DNA of 64,000 nt from Rotaria sordida (taxonomy: Eukaryota > Rotifera > Eurotatoria > Philodinida > Philodinidae). Below the pieces are notes generated by a model. That model was not told the origin of the DNA, did not search any database, and was given only the letters and a program-made list of their open reading frames with translations. Position 1 is the stretch's first letter. Each line of letters begins with the position of its first letter. The stretch lies in assembly GCA_905250125.1 (NCBI GenBank), contig CAJNOL010000561.1:59664-123663 (forward strand), read 5' to 3'. The translations under genes were made by a program, and so were the position numbers. Positions 50,978-63,000 of this stretch are shown piece by piece.

Positions 50978-52999
50978 TATAGATGAAAGAAATTAATAAT
51001 AGTTATTCAAAAATCTAAAACTAGAATATGAAAATTTGACTTTTCATGAGGTAAAATCTTATGCAGATTTCACACGAGATGGGAAATGAAAAAAAATTCG
51101 TTTGATGAAGTCAGTATTAGAACAAAATGTGAAATGTGTAGAAAAATACAAACCATGGATCTTTCTCTTTTTTTCTTCGTGTTCAACTGAAAATGTGCAC
51201 ATCTGCATATCGCATTGAATACTTGTAACTACTCTCTCTATTTAGAGTGTATCAAAAATAGTCATACGATATGAAAATTCAATATATTTTACTTGAGCTT
51301 TTCCAAAAAAATTAGACGAAAACTTGTAATTAACATTTTATTGAAAAAAACAATGAGTTCGAGAACTAGAAGAAATCACTAAAAACTCAATATTTCAATT
51401 GAAACTTAAGAAGAATACAAATTCTTTTAAGATTTTTATATTCCAGTTAGTCCGCTAATATTAGGACAAGTATACATTCGAAAGCTTTCAATCATCTAAG
51501 CATCTTCTGTAGAAAAATATATAGTTTACAAATGCGAAAAAAACTAATATTTTTTTATTGAAATCTGTTCATGGTTTTCTTTTAAGAAAATACTTTGAAA
51601 CCTACTGTATCATCAAGAAAAAAAAATAGTCTGACTAATGAAAAAACAGTGGAAATATTAGTTTCTTTTGTATTATTATTTATGGTATACTCAGTATACT
51701 ACTATCCACTTGTTGTGTTATCTTAAGAAATTAAAAAGACAAAAAAAAAACGGTGAAAAGTGTGCAACTTCGTTTGAGAGATATGTTTTGAACTATGATG
51801 AAGATTTATATAGTGAAATTATTGAATGAAATCATTACCAATGAGATACCACATAATAGCTTAATACTTACAATGGTATACAAATTACGAAAAGTCTTTT
51901 ATTTTCTCCATATATACTACAACTAGAAAATGTGTGACAATTTCTCATACCACATAAATTTCGAGAACTGGTGCCATGGATAATAATTCAAGATTGTTCT
52001 GAAGTTAAGAGTGACTGTTTGTGTACAATTTACGGTCTTTATCTCAGAAGGTTAAAGTCAATTATTAGCTTTTGCTTAATCGACAACATATTGTCGCACT
52101 TCTCAATTAGAATACTAGAAATCTATCTAAGACATTCAATCATATTCATTTTTGAAGAAAAGTTATCACTACGTATTGATAGTTTTTGAACATGTTCATT
52201 TAATGATAGTGATTTACGCCATGCTTGTCTTCATACATTTCAATCAGCACACGATAGTCTATCAAAACCAGATATTAGCTAAAGCTTGGCATTTATACAT
52301 AATTTAATTATTGTTAACCATTCAATTTTGTAACATGCTTTCAATGAGACACTCAACATCTACGGTCATATTGTAAATGAAGCAGTAATTAATCTGTTGC
52401 ATGTACTTTTTGAACAGAGATGAGAACAATGTCCGAAACTTGATGAGATGGCTGAAAGGTCCCTTCAAGTCGGAGAGTTAGTTGTTTGATAACCGAAAAT
52501 GTTAAGCAAAAAATAGGCATTTTTTTCGCTGACGCCAAGAAACAAAACGAAAATTTTCCAACATTAGGAAGTGGGAGTATTTCTCCGTTATTCGCACGTC
52601 TGTTTATGAATTCACATGCTTTATTGACTCTAGACGATGATAATATTTATCTGACGAACTTATTTCTTCTTCTATTTCTACTAAACACTAATTAGCATTG
52701 TTTTCTTTATGTATTCTGAGCCAGTCAATGAATTCATTCTACTTTATCTATGTATAGATTTCTCATAGTAGTGAATGCACCTTAGAAATCTAAATTTTTT
52801 TGCAAAAAAATAACATACATGTTCCTGAATTATTTTCTGAGCCAGTTGTAAGCGTTCGAAGCCGATGGAAGTGTTGCACTATCATATGCATATCGGCTGA
52901 ACACTGTTCGCTAAAAATGATTAAATCTTTAACCTTTCATGTATATTCCGAACCAGGTAACATGCACTTTGAGATGGGAATATAGAGTCTGGCTCTGTA
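50978..52999. other. Intergenic, nothing firm
   Basis: No gene is recognised. The word TTCTGAGCCAGT or a variant recurs at about 52716, 52833 and 52947 (roughly 115 bp apart), each time followed by unrelated sequence, so I do not call it a repeat. Confidence 0.45.
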
Positions 53000-53161
53000 G
53001 GTGAATATGAGTGTGGGTGTCGATGCTGTTATGGCTGTGGATGTGGGGATGAGTATGCAGTAAAAGAAGACTCACAACCACACTTTCACCCACACACCCC
53101 ATCCATACCCCCAATCCACACCCATACCCATACACCCCACGCACACCCACACCCTACACCC
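53000..53161. repeat. TGTGGG-like hairpin G (largest)
   Basis: The G-rich part contains GAGTGTGGGTGTCGATG and GGCTGTGGATGTGGGGATGA. The C-rich part (about 53068-53161) is longer and reads CACCCACACACCCCATCCAT, CCACACCCATACCCATACAC and CACACCCACACCC among others. It ends 70 bp from the stop codon of the NHL-repeat gene, within its likely 3' flank. Confidence 0.8.
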
Positions 53162-54268
53162 AAAAGTATTCACAATCAGAAATATGTTCTTTATTTATAT
53201 TCAAACGGTATGTCTTATTGATCAAAGAAATTAAAGTTTAACAAATTTAATAATTCTATGATTGGTAGTATTACTAACATATAAATTCATTTGAGAATCA
53301 AAATGTAAACTTCTTGGTTGAGCTAAATATATAGATGAATTATCTGCTCCATTTCCTCCAGCTATGGTAGTACCTTGATATCCATTTTTTGCACAAAATC
53401 TTTGTATTCTAAAATTTTTCGAATCTGCAACATAAATATTTTGATATTGATCAACTCGAACATCCAATGGAGAATTAAGTAATTATGAAGTGTTTACACT
53501 TTGACCTGATGTTCCAACAACAAATGATCCGTTTGATGCACATGGTATCCATTTAATTATTGTATGTCCACCATAATTTGCAATATACATTGAATTTGAT
53601 GATGTATCATAATAAATTCCTTGGAGATTATTTAATTCATCTGTATTATTTCCAGAATTATTCCCGCCTGCAACAACTAAATGCAAAAATAAATCAGTGA
53701 AATTATTTGAAAAAAAAATGTGCGAAATTTACTTGTTCCAGCAGTACCATTTATTGAATTAGTTGAAAATCTCATAACATGATTGTTTAATGATTCAACT
53801 ACATATAAATATTGATATGATGAATCTAACCAAAGATTTTTTATTCCATAAAATTGGTTTGTAGCATTTCCAGGTGTTCCCGTTCCTGCAATTGTGGTAC
53901 CAATTAATGATCCCAGTGGAAATCTTTGAATACGGTAATTATAGTAATCAGGTACATAAATATTTTGATTTCCATGCGAATAAACAAATTCAGGACCGTT
54001 TAATTAAGTATTACTATTTCCTGCTGTACCATTTCCAGCAATTGTTGTTATGGCACCAGTAGATAATATCATTCTTTGTATTCGATTATTTCCAAAATCT
54101 GCTACATATAATATATCATCATTATCTATATAAATTCCAAATGGGTTCTTTAATTGATTTGATTCTGAACCGGCTGTCTCATTACCAAGTACTACAATTC
54201 CAAGTGAATTCCATCGAAAACTACCTATTAAACAACATATTATTCGTTTTAAATAAAAACTTTCTGAG

Positions 54269-54515
54269 ATTAAAATGTGAAACACGATGGAATTGTCTAT
54301 ATTGTAAATAAAAGACTTTACCAACATATGCTATAGTGAGTGTCAATACAAAAGACAAAAGAGCTATTTTAAATTCAATCGTGTTTCACAATAATTCTGC
54401 AGCAGACTTCGACGTTATGGCTATGCCTCTCACTGTTTATAGAGGAAACGGTGCGTCTAAATTTCTACTTCTATACTTCCTTTTTCAGATCGAGTTTCAC
54501 AAAAAAGAATGTTTC
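54269..54515. repeat. Dispersed short repeat, copy 2, in NHL intron 4
   Basis: Related to 3011-3330 (see copy 1). The left end is TTAAAATGTGAAACACGATG; the right end AGATCGAGTTTCACAAAAAAG is nearly its inverse, and an internal copy of the inverse (AATCGTGTTTCACAAT) occurs at 54365. It explains why this intron is 411 bp while other introns of the gene are 51-57 bp. Confidence 0.65.
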
Positions 54516-54963
54516 CATCACTCACACGAATCGACGACATCTAAAATAGAATAAATAAAAAAAGATAAAGACTGTTTTGAAAGATCTTAGTATAACTTTT
54601 CATTTTGATCTTATTTCTCGTCAATAAAACCTTACCTGTAGTTCTATTCAAACTAACAGCTAATGCAATATCAATAATCGCACCAATTAAAATAAGAATA
54701 ATGATGCAGATGATGATCGGAAGCAAATTTTTTCTGGTACAAAAGCGTTGACGTTTCTTTCTAAATGAAAAGAGTTTTGTTGATAATTATTTAAGAAGAG
54801 TGAATACATACGCTCTTTTCGATGAAACAAATGGTAATCGAGTTCGTTGCATTATCACTTGTTCAAGCTGAAATCAACAAAGAAAAAAAATGATAGAATC
54901 AATTTATTGATCGAACTTTCTCTACAATAAATATTTTCAATACATCGGTTGACTAATTCGAGT

Positions 54964-55290
54964 TCGAATATAAATGAAGCTTCTGTAAGGATGAGGGTAG
55001 AATGGATTATAGAGGCGTAATTGAGAGGCGCGTGAGGCGTTGCACCTTTCCTGATTTTGAACTTCGTTCACATGCTCTCCCATCTACTTCGCATGCTGAG
55101 GTATATCCCTTAAGAATTACAGAGGGCACAACAGCTAGGATAAAGATGAGCCAGTTTTCTGAAAGTCTTAAATGAATAATAATTTATACTGATGTAATTT
55201 TTTTTCTTTTGCTATAAGCAAGCGCTAGCTTGTTTTTTTTCAATTATTTTGAAGGTCATCTTATGCAATTGAAGCTTCATTAATATTCGA
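54964..55290. mobile_element. MITE-like insertion in NHL intron 2
   Basis: TCGAATATAAATGAAGCTTC at 54964-54983 is matched in reverse complement by 55271-55290 with one mismatch. The 287 bp between them is richer in G and C than the flanks and has no reading frame. No target-site duplication is obvious. It lies in the 711-bp second intron of the NHL gene. Confidence 0.6.
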
Positions 55291-55830
55291 CCTTGAATTA
55301 GGCATATACTATTGCAATAACTTCATTTGCAAACTTATCTGACCAAAATATTGATGAAATATTTTGGCAAACAGTTCGAATAGCATTTCTCTATTTCTTA
55401 TATTTTATTTCTGTAGTCTTTTTTCTTACTGTTGAGAAAGAATGATGATGTTGTTGAATTTTATTGATCGATAGGATTCTTTCGTCATTTTATTTCTGAT
55501 TGTCATTTTCTACAGTAGTCAGAATCTACTGAGACAAAAGAGATTGAATATAAAACAATATAAATTCAAATATCTAACCGAGCGTGAACTGTTATGACGA
55601 TTAACAGATTCATTGTTTATCGATTTACTGCTGCTTGGTGCTCGAGCAGTTACATGAATGACATTGCTTGGTCGTCTGTTTCTGTTTAATGGATATTTTT
55701 TAACTTTTATAACATGTGATTCGATTGGTAACGCCGAAGCTAAAAAACATTATCATTATAACAAGTCAACGAGATAGTAATTATTAGAATGCATACCTGT
55801 TTTTACCTGTATATGAGTTTGATCTATCAT

Positions 55831-57505
55831 TATTGCAATTTTATTTATGATTGAAAAAAAATCCTTTGTTCTTTTTTGCTATATGAATTAGATGAACACA
55901 TCGAGCTTCATCGAGACGGTATATAAATTAAAATTATATGAGTTGAGAAAATTGTTTTTTTTTTTTAATAATTTTCTTGTTTAAAGAAACATTGTATAAT
56001 GATTCAGTCCTCATACATGCTCTATGATTGAATTTCGTTATGAAAATTTTCGAAAGAGAGAGAAAATTAAATTTCATCTTTGTTCTTTTTGTATCTTGTG
56101 TAAAAAATATATGTCGTTTGTAGATGAAAAGAAAGAGAGTAAAATTACGCATTACATTTATTTTTCTTCACAATTATTATTTGGCCACGAAATATTCAAC
56201 AACATTAAAATATTGATCATTTATATGAACGAATTAATTGAGAAATTTTGTTCTATAATACATTTGTAACAAATTGAAAATAGAAGGGGAGGGGGGGGGG
56301 GGAATTCTTCTTAAATACTTCTCAAGAGAGACAAACATGTTTTTTTGCGTACAAATTTACTGTCCAAAAAAGTGTTTCTTTAGTTTCTAAATAACTTTTT
56401 GCCTTCATACTAATTTTTGTCATCAAGGGTGTGAGTGTGGATGTGAAAGACGAGAAGAAAATACACCCATACTCACTCACTCACATCCCACACCCACACA
56501 CATCCACATCCACACCCGTCCATTGAACTAATAATTTGTGTCAAATTACATTTATCTGTTCTTTGACATGACATATATGTATAGTGATGAAGAGAGATGT
56601 TGATAGATTTTAAATAGATAGATAGATAAATATGTATTCAGAACAACTCTATACGGTACCTCTCCAGTGACTTGTCCATAATAGTTTTGCAGGAACCACT
56701 GGTACGAAACTCATTCTGCTATTGTAAAAATCTTTTTCCATGCAATAAACCTTTTTTAAAAAATTTCCTGCGTGTATAATCATATGAGAGATCTCAAGAT
56801 GGTTTCACTCTCAAAAAGATCTCTCATTCTCTCTCAAAACACAATCTTTTCTCCGTGCATTTGTACGCAGAATCGGACATATTCTGCACTTTTGGTAGAA
56901 TTGATTCGTCTGTTATTTCATAGCTATTTAGTCAATATGTAATTTTCCTTATGTTTATGTAAAGAACTGAACAGGAAATTTATTGAAGTTAACTCCAAAT
57001 CTTCACGTTAAAAGAGTACCAAGCTACTGAAGAAGTAGTGATCGTATCATTACTTATGACGCACTGGTTACTTTGCAAGATAACAAAGGATTTTAAAGAA
57101 GCGTTGAGACTCTCAGATAAGAAAGGAGGAAAATGGAAAAAACCAACGTTGTCATTTGTTGATGAATAACAGTGGAGGGAATAAAAGAACATATAACAAT
57201 ATAAACGAATGTAAAAGACGAAGAAAGTCCATTTATTCCTCGACGAAAAATTGGTCAGTTGGAATTTCTGCCCATAACATTGGTCAATTTCGATACCGTT
57301 CTGATTGACAGTCGAGCATATGTTAACCAAGGCAGCGACTGTCTCTTTATCCACACCTATGCCTTCACATCGCTTATGCTTTTCTTATGGAGTGTTTTTC
57401 TGTTGACCTTTCATCTTTTTTCATGCGTTATTCTCTTACGACTTATCATTATTTATCAATATTTTGTTATATATCGTTCTAGGCTATCTTGATTTAGTGT
57501 TCACC
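55831..57505. other. Intergenic between two divergent genes
   Basis: This separates the NHL gene (minus) from the vWA gene (plus), so it should hold both promoters. It contains a G run at about 56285-56302 and hairpin H. No coding region is recognised; frames at 55934-56269 and 56989-57492 have no motif. Confidence 0.5.
56426..56518. repeat. TGTGGG-like hairpin H
   Basis: GGGTGTGAGTGTGGATGTGA is followed after about 20 bases by ACACCCATACTCACTCACTC, then CCCACACCCACACACATCC and CACACCCG. It lies in the shared 5' flank of the NHL and vWA genes. Confidence 0.75.
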
Positions 57506-60032
57506 ATGTCACCCCATTGTCGACTATGTGATAAATGTCTAGAATCAAGTTTGGGATTGAACGGCCGATGCGATGATTGCTCACGTTACAATCAATTGAT
57601 TACATTTGCTAAAATGCTGAAAACCTTACAAGATCATGCCATGCGTCAAATTGATTTTAATGAAACTCATCGAAGATGTCAACAATTTGCATCAATTATC
57701 GAAACTTATCCATTCTTTGTTGTTACATTAAAATCATTCGATCTTAATCAACACTTTCCAGATCGAATAGCGCTCGAGTATAAACTTAACAGTTTAGCAT
57801 CAACCGATATTCAAAAATATAAAGATTATTATCCTGTCGAACTTGACACGATCAACGGAAGTAATAGTCTCTTACAAAGTATTAGTTTTCTTTGCTCTAA
57901 CAATGCAATCGATATTACCGAATTACGTGTCCGAAATATCGTCGATATGGTGCTCAATACCGATATCTACATTGAACACTTTACGGATTTGAACGAGCTT
58001 CAAAACGAAAAAAAGACATGGCAACGACTCATTGTAGATAGTGCGCGAGAAGAAAACTTGGTAAGGTTGTTGGTCACTATTTTCCACTTTAAGTTTGAAG
58101 CATAGTTGAATCTGTTGTAGAATAATGTGTTCAATTCCATCATCAATCTGAGTCTCTATAGTCTCAGCAATATTCTCAATGTAAAAATTGTTTCAATCTG
58201 TTCTCAAATACGTGGACATTCTGACCATATTTATGATCGACTTCATCGGGATTTTTTACCTTTATCATCACAGCAGATCAATGTCAATGAAACACCGATT
58301 CATATTCTATGGACTGGTAAACAACGCTTGTCAGCTCTGGATACCAGTTCACGTTGGTTACCCGATCGTGTCGTACCTCTTCTTCCCGCTGTAAGTAATC
58401 ACATACATCATATCTAGTCAACATTTTTTGGACATTTCTTTTTGTTCAGATGCAAATCCAACAACCGGCAAATCCAGCAGTAAACGAGATGTATCTACGA
58501 ATTCCAGGTAAATCCATATCCAGATCACGATCCAATAAAGTTGAAAAAAAAACAGGCGACAAATGCACAAAATACTGTGGAAAGAAGTTATTTTCCAAGA
58601 GTATAATTAGATAACTATGGAATTCAAGTGTAAAAGAGGATAGATTCGTTTCGAGAGGACACGAGAATCCTTCACCATCTTTGTCATGGTCTGAATGATA
58701 AGAGAAAGAAGACCGTTTTTGTACGTAAGTTTCATCGTAAACATTCAAAACTCGATCAAACACTAGTGTTTCTGTTGTCATACACGATTGTCGCACAGTT
58801 GCTCTCAATGATTCGAATGTATTTTGTTGAATTATTTGTTTGTAGACACCAGATTTTATCGTACTTATCGTTGCAACTGTTCGATCACCCAAAGTACCTT
58901 AGATAGTGTTGTAACTGAAGATATTCAAAAAGCTCGATTGGAAGCTGAGGCTAATCATAAACCATTACCAGACTTGAATTTTCAATGCCCAGAATGTCAA
59001 TCACCTTGTACGGACTATCGCTACGATGCAGATGAAGTGAAGAAATATCGCGCAAGATTTACGCGTGGACGCTACATATACATTCTAATCGATAAAAGTC
59101 CGTCAATGGCGGTTCGTTTTATGGAAGAAGACTCGTCGACAGTGCGCCCGAGAGAAGTCGAATTATCACGTTTAGATCAAACAAAAGTAGCTGTAAGAGA
59201 ATTATTGAACCAAATTGCTTCCAGTGCAGGTCCAATGGATAAGATCGTAGTAAATACATTCGATAACCGATTAACAGAACCGGCGCTCATTCAAGAGTGT
59301 GAAGCTTGCAAGGCGAATAGTTCAGAAAATCTCAAAAAGCTCGATTCGATCGAAATGAATGAACTCTTCAGTGGAAACTTGAGTAGAAGCTTGAGTAGAA
59401 CCTTGGGTTTGAGTAGAACCTTGAGTAGAATTTTTGTGCGAACCCATTTCTACGAAGCATTGAAATCAGTCTATCAATTACTCGAACGACAAGCTTTTTA
59501 CGAGATTCGGTTGCACGTTTTCTCGGATGGTGAAGATACCAGTGGTAACACAGAGAATATTGAACATTTTCGGAATATTGTCAAATTGCTTCATCAACAA
59601 CTCGGTGTCGATTGTGCATTTGTTCAGTGTGGAACATCGTTGACAAATATTTGTTTTTCAAATTTTAACTGGCTCGTCGACAGAGCCTCTGTTTCAGCAA
59701 TGTCCGGAAGTGAGTCGATGATTCTAGAACAATCTATTCGTCTCTATCAACAAAATTATCCACAACGAAGTAATACACGAGAAAATGTTTCTCGTACTTT
59801 AACTGAAGATTTTGACGAGCGTGACAATGTTTGTCGAATTCGCCGTAGACCCACAGCTGTGTCAGGCAATGAAGTAGCAGCATGGTCAGTCAATACATTT
59901 CGCGAGCCGAGAGTTTTGGACATGCATCACGATTCTGAAGCAATACCAAAATCACAAACGAATGTTTCGACAACACAGACTAGATCATTTATGTACGTTA
60001 TGGGCATAAGAAATTATCGACGAAGAATATAG
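57506..60032 (+). CDS. Zinc cluster / inactive OTU-like / zinc ribbon / vWA protein
   Basis: Four exons: 57506-58060, 58121-58390, 58450-58507 and 58846-60032, with introns of 60, 59 and 338 bp. Phases close to 689 residues. The start ATG (CACCATGTC) is the first in frame. Residues 5-25 have five cysteines (CRLCDKC...CDDC), a probable zinc site. Residues 110-275 resemble the OTU/vertnin-type fold: the segment before the first helix reads NGSNSLLQSIS, where active OTU proteases have DGNC, so Ser121 replaces the nucleophile; the closing motif is PDRVVPLLP where they have NHFVPLI. Cysteines 304, 306, 342, 345 and 349 make a zinc ribbon. Residues 367-580 form a von Willebrand A domain with the metal site DKSPS (Asp377, Ser379, Ser381) and Asp522. 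It may be a scaffold in ubiquitin-related recognition; that is inference. The OTU assignment is by eye only. The vWA call is firm. Confidence 0.8.
59379..59430 (+). repeat. 12-bp coding repeat in the vWA domain
   Basis: Four copies of TTGAGTAGAA, two of them extended to TTGAGTAGAACC, encode a Leu-Ser-Arg-Thr/Ser-rich stretch (SRSLSRTLGLSRTLSR, about residues 474-489) inserted between beta strands of the vWA domain. The length should vary between alleles. Confidence 0.8.
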
Positions 60033-63000
60033 AGATGCATGAAAAAGAAAAGAATTCGGTTTGTTACATTGTCACTTTAATATGCGAATTTTCTGTGTGC
60101 ATTATTTGAAAATACGAGAAAAGGAAACTGAGAATCCATGTTGCTGGAATACGTTGCAAACTCTTCAACACACAGAATAATGATCATTCCATAGAAATGT
60201 CTATCACGGATGGAAAAGTTGATCATCCTATATCAGTTCTGATTCCAATTCTACCGAAGTATTGGGTATTGGGTAGGTATCGGTGAAGCGATCATAGGCA
60301 TGGAGTTGGAATCGAGTTTTGGCGTAGATTTAAGTATTTTTGTCCGTAAACTGATACGAATAACTTCGGTTGGCGATACCAAAACTCTCAACAAATGTGC
60401 ATTACTGATAATAAACCAAAAGTTGTTCATGCCGAATGTTTTTCTGCTCCACTTTTATGAGCCTTACTTAATTCTTTTTGGTCTGCTCCCGTTTTTGTAC
60501 GTTTATGAACAGCATAGTCTATCTGCATCATACGTGTAAGTTCCGTTCTATGTTTAAAACGATGAGTGGCCTGAGAGAAGAGTCTTGTGTAATAAACTTT
60601 TCGATGTTTCGAATTTCATTTGGACCGTCTTGAAAAATCTTCTGAACGATCGTATTTCTCTTGCTAAATAGGAGACAAGAAATGGAGTTTTTCGAGATTC
60701 GGAACTATGCCATAGTACAGTAGCTCAGTTGAGAGGTAGCAATGATTCATTTACCGGTCAGACACGTGGATGGCTTGCAGATATTTCCAGATATTAGATA
60801 AACTTAAACTGCTAATCGGCATTTGCTACTGCGAACAAGTGACAACCTTATTATACTTTCGTTTGAACTCAATGTTTAACTATGAACTTCGATGGATATA
60901 CGAGAGCTCTGTAGCGAGGATGCCACTTATATGAGCAGTTTGGCAAAATTATATACGCGCCATAATGACAGAAGTTAACTATCGCCCCATCTACTGTCAA
61001 ATGTATGTACACAACCACATCTTTGAGTTCTGCACTTCAGCTAATTTGGCCCACTAGGGGGAATTGAAGTCTGGACCAAAGAGTTCTGCACTATGGGAAA
61101 ACTGCATTATATCTCTTCTCTTTCTATGGATTATAAGTCCCCACAAGCTGTGCTCGAAAAGGTATCGGGTGGTTCACAATAAATGGACCACTTTGAAATT
61201 TTGATTTTTCTTCATCTAGTCTCACCTGCTTTCCTCCAATTCTTTTTTTATCGAAAGATGCGCAGTGAAATTCTCTGCAAACATGTATAAGAGTGTTTTA
61301 TTTTAAATGCCAATAAGAAATATTTTAATAAAAAAATATCATGAATGTCGAATACGTCCAAATTTTTAGCAAAAAGAACATTTTTCTTTGTTTTATTGTT
61401 TGGCGCTTTGCAGCAGAAGAAGAATTAACTATTCATTTTGTAGCGCTTGCAGAACTCTATTCTTTATCAGTAATCAAACAATTTTCACGTATTAACATAC
61501 CGTGCAGGACAACGTTGTCTTTTTCCAGATTTGACAAAAATCAGGTTTTCGGATGAATAGCTTCGGGACTCGAATATAGAGACTAAAAATAATATTTCTT
61601 GGCTTAATTTATCTTATTTTAAAGAAGAATTTTTTAAAAATGAACGGCGAACTAGATCCACACTTCAGAACTTGAATACAGTCTTTATTTCGCAACATAT
61701 GAGCAAAATTAGCTACATTTTTTGCCATTTCCAATGCGAAATCATCAAATTGTTTTACTGAGTCAAGATACTTGGTTGAAAAGAACTTTGGTCTATACTA
61801 GAAAAAAAAGCGAACTTCATTCTACAAAAAATTTTTGCCTTATCGATGTTTTTTTATTTCAAAATCCTAAAAAACAATCTGTATTTTTTAAGAAAAGAAC
61901 ACTTCAGAAAGTTGGATATGTTGAAGCTTCGCAATATTCTTGTATTAAATATTTCATATTGATATTTGTAATAAAACGTTCTTACATATTTTTGTAGAGA
62001 ATTTCTGAAAACAGTTGGGATTGAATGAAGGAAGATCAAAAACACACTAGTTCAAACTTTGAAGAGTTTCTATTGACTGTAAGACCTATTTATCTAAGGA
62101 CAAAATTTCAGCTCGAAATTCAGTCATCTGGATTCTTAGCGATTCTATGCTCATAGAACAAAAGTTGAGTAAGATCTCCATAGCTCGATAAGAGAAGATC
62201 AGAAAATCAAACAAAAACAGACTTTTTATTATTCCATTAAGATTGATTCTATGGCAATAATTTCAAACGAAAAGTGCTTTAACAACTGAGAACGTTCCAT
62301 CGGCAGTTAAGGTAAAGAGTATATTTCCATCAACAATAGTTGATCCAAACCAGTTTCACTTTACATCATATGAAAGAGTGTACTTAATTCTTGTCTTAGA
62401 CTTACTCTATCGTTTTATCATATTTGTCCTAGAACTAGAAGAAAGGCTGAAGTGTTTCTGAAAATATGCTTTGAAAGTTGTGTCAAATTGACAATGCACA
62501 TTATTATTAGCCAAGTGTTTTATCGAACAATCTTAAGTAGAGTCGCTTTTAGAAAAATTTCTAGACAATATCATGGCACACCTTTTGATATCAAAAGAAA
62601 GTGTAGAAAAATGAAAACTGAGTAAGATATTAACAAAATACGAAGACTTTCATGTATTCTGGTGTACTCATGAATTCTTCAACGAACATAAGTTCGATCA
62701 TTAATTTTTTTGATTTATCATAACAGAGATAGTACATTCTCTATTACATCCAGATATTCATCTGTTTCCGTCATTTTATGAATGTACATAGCTATGAGTT
62801 TTAACCAGAATCTTGCAGTTCTCGAAAATATTGAAAAGCGAAACTATGGTTTCGATTCCGGCTAGTAGAAGTGGGAAAGAACCAGTTCGAATTTCAATCC
62901 TTAAAAAGTATCTTTAGAACCATAATCCCAGCAATGCTATACAAAATAACTAATAGTTTTGTTCTTTAGAAATATTATTAAACTCACGATAAAGATGTTG

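Larger units (their letters stand above)
53231..55830 (-). pseudogene. NHL-repeat membrane protein gene with two in-frame stops
   Basis: Six exons on the minus strand: 55797-55830, 55579-55739, 54812-54867, 54636-54760, 53733-54224 and 53231-53676. Phases close to 437 codons. The N-terminal 90 residues are basic and cytoplasmic, followed by a membrane anchor (LLPIIICIIILILIGAIIDI), then six NHL repeats, for example FGIYIDNDDILYVADFGNNR and LDVRVDQYQNIYVADSKNFR, forming one beta-propeller outside the cell. This type-II architecture is common among bdelloid NHL proteins; the ligand is unknown. Two TAA codons interrupt the frame, at 54004-54006 and 53483-53485. Each sits before a Leu-Asn-x-Pro motif where relatives have Gln, so CAA to TAA is likely in both. 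Everything else is intact, including splice sites. It could be a fresh pseudogene, an allele, or sequence error. Introns hold two repeat insertions. Confidence 0.8.

Noticed and set aside
52486..52695. 69-codon frame (MITENVKQKIGIFFADAKK...)
   Set aside because: No known motif and no exon context.
52716..52960. Three occurrences of a TTCTGAGCCAGT-like word about 115 bp apart
   Set aside because: The similarity does not extend into the flanks, so it is not a supportable tandem repeat.
60718..60785. tRNA-like wording (GTAGCTCAGTTGAGAGGTAG)
   Set aside because: It resembles an A-box, but no B-box or cloverleaf can be drawn downstream.
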